A stretch of DNA of 12,259 nucleotides. Source: Allobrachymonas sp. GTDB lineage: Bacteria > Pseudomonadota > Gammaproteobacteria > Burkholderiales > Burkholderiaceae_C. The stretch covers positions 1-12,259 of the forward strand of contig JAUNUE010000030.1 in the NCBI GenBank assembly GCA_030538335.1, given 5' to 3'. Position 1 is the first letter of the stretch, and each line of letters begins with the position of its first letter. The notes under the pieces were generated by a model that searched no databases, was not told the origin of the DNA, and saw only the letters and a list, made by a program, of their open reading frames with translations. Below, one piece after another: positions 7,211 through 12,259 of this stretch. Both the position numbers and the translations under genes were made by a program.

Positions 7211-7332
7211 TGCCCCCTCTCCCGCCTGGCGAGAGAAGGCAGGGGTGAGGGGGTTCGTGTTTTGCATTCCATGGATTATTTGTTCAACGTCTGCCCTCAC
7301 CCTAACCCTCTCCCACAAGTGGGAGAGGGAGC
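7211..7332. repeat. REPIN-like pair of inverted repeats in the thiB-thiP gap
   Basis: Two related units face each other. Unit A spans about 7211-7254 (CCCCCTCTCCCGCC...GGGGTGAGGG) and unit B about 7292-7332 (GCCCTCACCCTAACCCTCTC...). The reverse complement of B aligns with A over most of its length. Unit B contains a perfect hairpin, CTCTCCCAC-TT-GTGGGAGAG. Two REP-type units in opposite orientation separated by a short spacer are the layout of a REPIN. The whole pair can fold into a long hairpin in the thi transcript. Confidence 0.75.
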
Positions 7333-7380
7333 CAAACCTGCGCCGGGATAGGGATGCACCTGCAGACAGATCAACCCGAT

Positions 7381-8442
7381 CTATTTCAACACGACGGCGT
7401 TCCAGCGCTGCAGCCAGCGGCGGGCGTTGGCGTGCAGTTGGGCAGTGGGCAGGGTGTTGAAGGTTTTGGGCTCTTCGGCGTGCTGCTGCAGCACCTCCAC
7501 ATGTTTGGCAGTGGCTTCTGCCGGGTACATCCACATGCTGGTTTGCAGCTCACGCTGTGTACCGGGGGTGCGCAAAAATTCGATGAATTTGGCGGCGGCC
7601 TCGCGGGCTGCCGGGTTACCGCCTTTGAGCAACGCCACGCCTTCGACCTGGCGGAACACGGCGCCATCGAGGAACAGGTTGGCCGTGGGCGAGGCTGTGA
7701 TTTTTTCCTTGCTGTAAAAAACCTCTGCCGCAGGGCTGGTGGCATAGCTCACCACGATGGGGCGTGTGCCGCCGTTTTTGCTGAAGTCCTTGTAGTAGGC
7801 GTCGCTCCAGCCGCCGGCCACTTTCACGCCGTTGGCGCGCATGGCCTTCCACCAGTTGAAGGCTCCCTGTTCGCCCAGCCCGGCAATGGTGGCGAGCAAA
7901 AAAGCCTGGCCGGTGCTCGATGTCGCGGGGTTTTGCACTACCAGCAGTTTGTTGTAGGTGGGTTTGGTCAGGTCTTGCAGCGAGGTGGGCAGCGGCAGGT
8001 TCTTGTTGGCGAACCAGGCCTTGTCGATGTTGAGGTTGACGTAACCGTAATCCACCGGCACCACGCCTGCCAGCATGCCGTTGGCGTCGGCCTTGTCGCC
8101 CATGCTGGCAAGGGCCTTGCGCCTGGATGCCGGGCCGGTGTAATTGTCAAGAATGCCTGCTGCCATCGCACGCGGCAACAGTGTGTTATCGATGCCATAC
8201 ACCACGTCGGCCACGGGCTTGCGGCGCGTGAGGATGAGCTTGTTGAGCATCTCGCCCGCATCGCCGCCTTTGGTGATTTGCAGCCTGACGTTGGCATCTT
8301 TCTCGAACTGTGCCAAGTGCTCCTTGGGCAGGCTGAACGAGCTGTGCGTCATCACGCGCAGCGTGACCGGCTGCGCGGCTACGGTGGCCGAAAAAGCCAG
8401 CGCCAGAGACACACAGGAAAAAGCAAAAAACCGTCGTTGCAT
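7381..8442 (-). CDS. thiB: periplasmic thiamine-binding protein of the ABC transporter
   Basis: This 353-residue protein has a Sec signal peptide (residues 1-23, QRRFF then a hydrophobic core, likely cut before QP). The mature part is a type 2 periplasmic binding protein. It matches ThiB (TbpA) in several blocks: ADVVYGIDN (78-86), VPVDYGY (128-134), GWSDAY (211-216), SYATSP (232-237), MWMYP (303-307) and a C-terminal W...RW..AV stretch. It captures thiamine, TMP or TPP and hands it to ThiP. The frame is open to 8526, but that would start inside the riboswitch. The start at 8442 is chosen because AGAGG precedes it at normal distance and the signal peptide then begins correctly. It is the first gene of thiBPQ, and the TPP riboswitch upstream confirms the substrate class. 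Confidence 0.92.
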   Translation of the reverse strand: MQRRFFAFSCVSLALAFSATVAAQPVTLRVMTHSSFSLPKEHLAQFEKDANVRLQITKGGDAGEMLNKLILTRRKPVADVVYGIDNTLLPRAMAAGILDNYTGPASRRKALASMGDKADANGMLAGVVPVDYGYVNLNIDKAWFANKNLPLPTSLQDLTKPTYNKLLVVQNPATSSTGQAFLLATIAGLGEQGAFNWWKAMRANGVKVAGGWSDAYYKDFSKNGGTRPIVVSYATSPAAEVFYSKEKITASPTANLFLDGAVFRQVEGVALLKGGNPAAREAAAKFIEFLRTPGTQRELQTSMWMYPAEATAKHVEVLQQHAEEPKTFNTLPTAQLHANARRWLQRWNAVVLK

Positions 8443-8483
8443 GGAAAGCCTCTTCATCAAAAACGCCGCATAGCTTGCGTCAT

Positions 8484-8514
8484 GAAAAAGGAGCCGGGCG
8501 GCATGCAGCCTGGC
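8484..8514 (-). terminator. possible intrinsic terminator of the TPP riboswitch
   Basis: On the minus strand GCCAGGC and GCCCGGC (8493-8514) form a stem with one A/C mismatch, followed at once by TCCTTTTTC (8484-8492). It lies just after the aptamer and before the thiB Shine-Dalgarno sequence, where an expression-platform terminator would sit. The stem is imperfect and no antiterminator was worked out, so translational control is equally possible. Confidence 0.4.
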
Positions 8515-8521
8515 GGTTTTC

Positions 8522-8606
8522 GTCACGCTCCCTACGCTGGCACAACCCAGATCAGGTCATGGGGTATGTCTCAGCCGCCTGCATGGCAAGCGGCACCCCC
8601 GGTGAA
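8522..8606 (-). ncRNA. TPP riboswitch (THI element)
   Basis: The minus strand carries all conserved THI-box blocks in order and spacing: GGGGGTGCC (8592-8600), GGCTGAGA (8569-8576), a TACCCC stretch, ACCTGATCTGGGT (8545-8557) and GCCAGCGTAGGGA (8529-8541). TCAC (8602-8605) and GTGA (8523-8526) close helix P1. The CTGAGA block is the pyrimidine sensor and the GCGTAGGGA side belongs to the diphosphate-sensing arm. It lies 80 bases before the thiB start and should switch thiBPQ off when TPP is plentiful. Confidence 0.96.
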
Positions 8607-8613
8607 GCGGATC

Positions 8614-8619
8614 ATTGTA
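8614..8619 (-). promoter_or_regulatory. candidate -10 box of the thiBPQ promoter
   Basis: TACAAT on the minus strand lies about 8 bases before the riboswitch begins and about 25 bases after the tRNA-Gly end, so it would place the transcript start at the aptamer. No good -35 hexamer is seen 16-18 bases upstream. Confidence 0.35.
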
Positions 8620-8643
8620 CGCGGGTTGGTGAAGAAGGGGTTG

Positions 8644-8717
8644 TGGAGCGGGCGATGGGAATCGAACCCACGTTATTTGCTTGGGAAGCAAGAGTCCTTC
8701 CATTGAACGACGCCCGC
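8644..8717 (-). tRNA. tRNA-Gly (anticodon CCC)
   Basis: The acceptor arms GCGGGCG and CGCCCGC pair fully. The D arm is GTTC...GGAC, the anticodon loop is TTCCCAA (anticodon CCC), and the T arm is GTGGG-TTCGATT-CCCAT. The discriminator is T8647, and CCA is encoded at 8644-8646. The anticodon stem CTTGC/GCAAA has a C-A mismatch at its outermost pair (27-43). The overall sequence closely follows E. coli tRNA-Gly(CCC). It lies 52 bases after the crotonase gene on the same strand and just before the thi riboswitch. Confidence 0.94.
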
Positions 8718-8769
8718 GCAGGAGATGGGCATTGTAATCAAGGATGGCTGCGTGCGGACAAAGCCTGCC

Positions 8770-9561
8770 TCAAAAATCCGGTGCGCGTTTTTCCATGAAC
8801 GCCGCAATGCCTTCGCGGTGCTCGGGGCTGTCGGCGTAGGCATAGACGGCTGGATCAACAGGAGCACTTCTGCCTGCGGCGTGTAAGGCGCGGAAGGTCT
8901 GCTTGCCCATGCGCAGGCTGGCAGGGCCCAGCGTGCAGATGCGTGCGGCGGTGCGTTCGGCATCGGCTTGCAGGGCATCGGCATCTGCCACGGTGCGGGT
9001 AAGGAAGCCGCGTTGCAGCATGTCGGGTGCGCTGTAGAGGGCGGCTTCGAACAGGATCGAGCGGGCGCAGGTTTCGCCCAGCGTATGCGCGAGCAGCGTG
9101 GCTTCGCGCGGAGCCATGGGAAAACCCAGTTTTCCGATCGGTGCGCCGTAACGGCTGCCGGTGGTGGCAATGCGGATATCGCAACAACTGGCAATTTCCA
9201 GCCCCGCGCCCATGCAGTTGCCGTCGATGGCGGCAACTACGGGGCAATCGCAGGCGAGCATGGCCGACAGCGCGCCCCACACGTCTTCTTCGTGAAAGGT
9301 GCGTAGCGCCTCTGCATCAAAGCGGAAAGACGGGTATTCAGCAATGTCCCCGCCCGCGCAGAAGTGGCCTGCTACACCTTGCACCACCACGCAGCGCAGC
9401 GGGTCTGCCGCTTGTGTTTGCGCCTGCAGGTCAAGAAATACCGCGCGCAACTGCCGCCACATGGCGCGCGACATGGCGTTGAATTTGCCTGCGTGCTGCA
9501 GCGCGACATGCGCCACCCGCGCGCCGGGCGTGGGTTCAGTTTGGCAAAGAATTTCGGCCAC
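8770..9561 (-). CDS. crotonase (enoyl-CoA hydratase/isomerase) family protein
   Basis: This 263-residue cytoplasmic protein has the crotonase fold. The CoA and oxyanion-hole segments are visible: KFNAMSRAMW near the N-terminus, HFCAGGDIAEY, and DGNCMGAGLEIASCCDIRIA. The two acids used by true hydratases appear to be replaced. GQPEILLG of crotonase reads GAPIGKLG here, and the AMEMVLTG position reads ARSILFEA. So simple hydration is doubtful; an isomerase, thioesterase or other CoA activity is possible. The start is a GTG at 9561, chosen because TGAGG lies 6 bases before it. A GTG at 9573, overlapping the lgt stop by 4 bases, is the alternative; the longer frame to 9651 lies inside lgt. It is the last gene of a tight rpiA-lgt cluster. 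Confidence 0.85.
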   Translation of the reverse strand: MAEILCQTEPTPGARVAHVALQHAGKFNAMSRAMWRQLRAVFLDLQAQTQAADPLRCVVVQGVAGHFCAGGDIAEYPSFRFDAEALRTFHEEDVWGALSAMLACDCPVVAAIDGNCMGAGLEIASCCDIRIATTGSRYGAPIGKLGFPMAPREATLLAHTLGETCARSILFEAALYSAPDMLQRGFLTRTVADADALQADAERTAARICTLGPASLRMGKQTFRALHAAGRSAPVDPAVYAYADSPEHREGIAAFMEKRAPDF

Positions 9562-9569
9562 GGCAGGCC

Positions 9570-10391
9570 TCACACTTTTTCGGCGGGCGGGTGGGTATGC
9601 GCCCACCACCATAGGGCCATGCCACCCAGAATCATGGGAACACAGAGCCATTGGCCCATGCTCAGGCCCAAGCCGAGCAGACCCAGAAAATCATCCGGCT
9701 CGCGGAAATATTCGGCAATGAAGCGGAACACGCCATAACCGATCAGGAAAGCCGCCGACACCTTGCCCCGGCTCGGCCCTTTGCGTGCGTACAGCCACAG
9801 GAGGATGAAGAGCAACAGCCCTTCGAGCAGCACCTGGTAGAGCTGTGAGGGGTGGCGCGGAATGTTGGTTTGGCTTTGCGGAAACACCATCGCCCAGGGC
9901 AGGTCAGGGCTGGCAGGTCGTCCCCATAATTCACCGTTGATGAAGTTCCCAATGCGCCCCGTGGCCAGGCCTGTGGGCACGCAGGGCGCGACGAAATCAG
10001 ACACCTCCAGCCACGGCCGCTGGCGCTTCCAGGCAAACCAGGTGAACATGGCCAGCACGCCCAGCAAGCCGCCGTGAAAGCTCATGCCGCCTTCCCATAC
10101 CTTGAAGATGTTGAGGGGGTGCGCCAGGTATTCACCGGGCTTGTAGAACAGCACATAGCCCAGCCGTCCGCCAAGGATGACGCCAAAGATGCCCGCCAGC
10201 AACAGGTCTTCGACATCGGTCTTGCGCCACAGCCCCTGCTCGGCCAGACTCGCATACGGCGGGTGGCGCAGCCGCAGGCGGCCCAGCAGCACAAACAACA
10301 AAAAGGCCGCGAGATAACTCAGGCCATACCAATGCACGGCCAGCGGGCCGATCTGGATGGCGACGGGGTTGAATTGCGGGTGGGTCAGCAT
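9570..10391 (-). CDS. lgt: prolipoprotein diacylglyceryl transferase
   Basis: This 273-residue inner-membrane enzyme moves diacylglycerol from phosphatidylglycerol to the lipobox cysteine of prolipoproteins, the first step of lipoprotein maturation. Family landmarks are HWYGLSYL (20-27), GGRLGYVLFY (74-83), GGMSFHGG with His106, the Lgt signature GRIGNFINGELWGR (145-158, with Arg146 and Glu154), RHPSQLY (179-185) and YFREPD. It has about seven hydrophobic helices and the length is normal. The ATG overlaps the end of rpiA by 7 bases, which implies translational coupling. Confidence 0.97.
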   Translation of the reverse strand: MLTHPQFNPVAIQIGPLAVHWYGLSYLAAFLLFVLLGRLRLRHPPYASLAEQGLWRKTDVEDLLLAGIFGVILGGRLGYVLFYKPGEYLAHPLNIFKVWEGGMSFHGGLLGVLAMFTWFAWKRQRPWLEVSDFVAPCVPTGLATGRIGNFINGELWGRPASPDLPWAMVFPQSQTNIPRHPSQLYQVLLEGLLLFILLWLYARKGPSRGKVSAAFLIGYGVFRFIAEYFREPDDFLGLLGLGLSMGQWLCVPMILGGMALWWWAHTHPPAEKV

Positions 10392-11083
10392 GATTTGGAT
10401 TGCCCTTGGTCAAAGACCAGTTCCTGTACGCCATTGGCCGTGCCCAACAGGCAGACATCGGCCTTCTGGTGGGCAAACACACCCACGGTAACCACGCCGG
10501 GCCATTGGCTTGTTTCGTTCTCGAACGCGAGCGGATCGGTGATGCGCAGGCCGTGCACATCCAGCAGGTGCTGGCCGTTGTCGGTAACCAGCGGCTCGCC
10601 ATTGGCCTGCAGGCGCAGGCGGGCGTCGCCGCCCATGCGGGCAAACTGCCGGGTGATCTGGGCCGCAGCCATGGGGATGATTTCCACTGGCAGCGGAAAG
10701 GTTCCGAGCACTTGCACCCGCTTGCTGTCGTCGGCAATGCAGATGAATTTTCTGCTTTGTGCAGCCACGATTTTTTCGCGGGTAAGCGCGGCACCGCCGC
10801 CCTTGATCATGTAGCCGCTGCCGTCAATTTCGTCAGCGCCGTCGATGTACACGTCAAGCACTTCCACCTCATTGGCTTGCAGCACGGCAATGCCCAAGGC
10901 GCGCAGCCGCTCGGTGGAGGCGTTGGAGCTGCTGACCGCGCCGCGCACGGTGCTTTTGATGGTGGCGAGGGCTTCGATGAATTTGTTGACGGTGGAGCCG
11001 GTGCCCACGCCGATGATGCTGTTCGGGGTGATGTAGCGCAGTGCGGCCTGGGCGACAAGGGTTTTGCGTTCGTCCTGGGTCAT
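10385..11083 (-). CDS. rpiA: ribose-5-phosphate isomerase A
   Basis: This 232-residue cytoplasmic enzyme interconverts ribose 5-phosphate and ribulose 5-phosphate in the non-oxidative pentose phosphate pathway. Visible motifs are GVGTGSTVNKFIEAL (25-39), SSNASTERL (52-60), the DGADE acid cluster (81-85) and KGGGAALTREK (94-104, with catalytic Glu103). The frame is open to 11233, but the start at 11083 (MTQDERK) is where RpiA proteins normally begin; upstream sequence is AT-rich and unlike RpiA. No strong Shine-Dalgarno sequence is seen before it. The stop overlaps the lgt start. Confidence 0.96.
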   Translation of the reverse strand: MTQDERKTLVAQAALRYITPNSIIGVGTGSTVNKFIEALATIKSTVRGAVSSSNASTERLRALGIAVLQANEVEVLDVYIDGADEIDGSGYMIKGGGAALTREKIVAAQSRKFICIADDSKRVQVLGTFPLPVEIIPMAAAQITRQFARMGGDARLRLQANGEPLVTDNGQHLLDVHGLRITDPLAFENETSQWPGVVTVGVFAHQKADVCLLGTANGVQELVFDQGQSKSC

Positions 11084-11124
11084 ATTGTTTGCATTTACAG
11101 AGATAGGATATTGATGACAATCAA

Positions 11125-11472
11125 TTATTCGCCGTTTGCTTTTCTTTTGTAGACAAAATAGGAAAAATAGTAATTGAGGGTTATGTTCCCTGCTATATAT
11201 ATTGCAGAGCAAGCTGCCATAATAATCAGCCAACCCATAAATGGCAGAGGCTTTGTGTAGTGCTCAAAAACATACATCAATAACCAGTAAGCGGCAGCGC
11301 TGGGTATCAGAGCAAGGGCAAAACCAGAAAAATCATAGAGATAATCGAGCGTCAAGTCTTGCCCGCAGTTTTTACAGTGCCACTGACGCTGTCTTTTACC
11401 TGTTATTAAATCCACAATATCCGGTTCAAGCTCTTTGTCGCATTTGGGGCAAAAAGCTCCTGCTATTTTCAT
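11125..11472 (-). CDS. small zinc-ribbon membrane protein of unknown function
   Basis: I do not recognise a named family for this 115-residue protein. Two CxxC pairs, Cys8/Cys11 (FCPKC) and Cys33/Cys36 (HCKNC), form a probable zinc ribbon. Two hydrophobic segments follow at about residues 48-70 and 79-103. The end is basic (YKRKANGE). The plan is a cytoplasmic metal-binding head on a membrane hairpin. The coding sequence is clearly AT-rich, with runs such as CTATATATATTG, and its lysine/isoleucine/tyrosine content is unlike the GC-rich neighbours, which suggests recent acquisition. The start has no clear Shine-Dalgarno sequence. It sits between argJ and rpiA on the same strand, 32 bases after the argJ stop. 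Confidence 0.7.
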   Translation of the reverse strand: MKIAGAFCPKCDKELEPDIVDLITGKRQRQWHCKNCGQDLTLDYLYDFSGFALALIPSAAAYWLLMYVFEHYTKPLPFMGWLIIMAACSAIYIAGNITLNYYFSYFVYKRKANGE

Positions 11473-11504
11473 AGTAAATCAGCTTGGAGTTTTTCTAATA
11501 AGGG

Positions 11505-12259
11505 CTACGAACGGTAATCCGCATTGATGCTCACATAGTCGTGGCTCAGGTCGCACGTCCATACCGTGTCGCTGGCGGTGCCGCGGCCCAGGTTCACGCG
11601 CACGGTGATTTCGCTTTGCTTCATCACCTGCTGGCCCTGCTCTTCGCGGTAGGTGGGGTTGCGCCCGCCGCGGGTGACGACGTGTACGTTGTCGAGGTAC
11701 AGCTCGATTTTTTCCTGATCCAGATCGTCGATGCCCGCGTAACCCACCGCAGCCAAAATGCGGCCCAGGTTCGGGTCGCTGGCAAAGAAAGCAGTTTTGA
11801 CGAGCGGCGAGTGGGCAATGGCGTAGGCGGCCTTGCGGCATTCTTCCTGCGTCTGGCCGCCTTCCACCGTAATGGTGATGAACTTGGTCGCGCCTTCGCC
11901 GTCGCGCACTATTGATTGTGCCAGTTGCTGCGCCACTTTAAGCATGGCGGCCTTCAGCGCCTGGCCTGCCGGGCTGGCCAGGTCGGTGATTTCGGCGTGT
12001 TGCGCCTTGTTGCTGGCCATGATGACGAAAGAGTCGTTGGTGGACGTGTCGCCGTCGATGGTGATGCGGTTGAACGAGGCGTCGGCCAGTTCCTGCGCCA
12101 GTTGCTGGATGGCTGCAGGCGCCACGCGCGCATCGGTGGCGACAAAGCCCAGCATGGTGGCCATATTGGGGTGGATCATGCCTGCGCCCTTGGCGATGCC
12201 GGTGATGTGTACCGACGTGCCGTCGATCGTGGCACTGGCGCTGCAGGCTTTGGGCACGG
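11505..12259 (-). CDS. argJ: ArgJ, glutamate N-acetyltransferase (5' end outside window)
   Basis: The C-terminal 250 or so residues of ArgJ are present; the beginning lies past the right edge. ArgJ moves the acetyl group from N-acetylornithine to glutamate, recycling it in arginine synthesis. The bifunctional forms also use acetyl-CoA. The precursor cuts itself at a conserved Ala-Thr bond, and the site is visible as KGAGMIHPNMATML with the nucleophile Thr codon at 12156-12158. Downstream blocks typical of the beta chain are NRITIDGDTSTND, VRDGEGATKFITI, SPLVKTAFFASDPNLGRI and the C-terminal DLSHDYVSINADYRS. Since the autocleavage threonine is present, the enzyme is probably functional. Mono- or bifunctional activity cannot be judged from this part. 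Confidence 0.96.
   Translation of the reverse strand, partial: VPKACSASATIDGTSVHITGIAKGAGMIHPNMATMLGFVATDARVAPAAIQQLAQELADASFNRITIDGDTSTNDSFVIMASNKAQHAEITDLASPAGQALKAAMLKVAQQLAQSIVRDGEGATKFITITVEGGQTQEECRKAAYAIAHSPLVKTAFFASDPNLGRILAAVGYAGIDDLDQEKIELYLDNVHVVTRGGRNPTYREEQGQQVMKQSEITVRVNLGRGTASDTVWTCDLSHDYVSINADYRS

Noticed and set aside
7211..7332. CRISPR array or insertion sequence
   Set aside because: There are only two units in inverted orientation, with no regular spacers and no transposase; the layout fits a REP doublet.
4661..8442. Iron(III) ABC transporter (fbpABC type)
   Set aside because: The binding protein matches ThiB blocks (GWSDAY, SYATSP, WMYP), the ATPase lacks the FbpC C-terminal extension, and a TPP riboswitch heads the operon.
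7354..8706. Plus-strand open frame across thiB, the riboswitch and the tRNA
   Set aside because: It runs through three firmly identified minus-strand features and shows no domain.
11084..11233. Longer N-terminus for RpiA
   Set aside because: The extension lies in AT-rich DNA overlapping the opposite-frame small membrane protein gene and is not part of RpiA.

Overview
This window looks like chromosomal DNA of a GC-rich betaproteobacterium, probably Burkholderiales and perhaps Comamonadaceae. The evidence is the character of the housekeeping proteins (IscA, iron SodB, Lgt, RpiA, ArgJ, an MFS-acyltransferase fusion) and the dispersed GC-rich intergenic repeats. The genus assignment is inference. 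Most genes are ordinary housekeeping genes on the minus strand; the first 1.7 kb runs on the plus strand.

Layout. A small cupin gene (51-389) and iscA (417-740) read rightward. Between iscA and the convergent sodB (1884-2465) sits the most unusual object in the window: a solitary integron gene cassette (765-1809). It carries one DUF3626-type gene and a complete attC recombination site, with no integrase, attI or second attC in view. Its boundaries can be read to the base. It begins at G764|TTAGGC and ends at G1809|TTCCCG, so closing the circle restores a perfect R''/R' pair (GCCTAAC/GTTAGGC). Removing it recreates a short iscA-sodB gap containing an intact GC-rich palindromic repeat. This is the expected signature of cassette integration at a secondary G|TT site outside an integron.

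Left of centre, on the minus strand, are iron superoxide dismutase (sodB) and a two-domain LplT-like transporter/PlsC-like acyltransferase (2597-4516). Next comes a thiamine uptake operon, thiB (7381-8442), thiP (5450-7180) and thiQ (4661-5326), headed by a clear TPP riboswitch (about 8522-8606). Both gaps inside this operon are filled by dispersed inverted repeats of two different families.

A tRNA-Gly(CCC) lies just upstream of the riboswitch. Beyond it is a tightly packed minus-strand cluster: rpiA (10385-11083), lgt (9570-10391) and a divergent crotonase-family gene (8770-9561). Upstream of rpiA is a distinctly AT-rich islet with a small zinc-ribbon membrane protein of unknown function (11125-11472). 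The window ends inside argJ (11505 to beyond 12259).

Functionally the genes cover Fe-S assembly, oxidative defence, phospholipid turnover, thiamine salvage, lipoprotein maturation, the pentose phosphate pathway and arginine synthesis. The cassette, the repeats and the AT-rich islet are accessory material between them. No gene-free stretch exceeds 300 bases.
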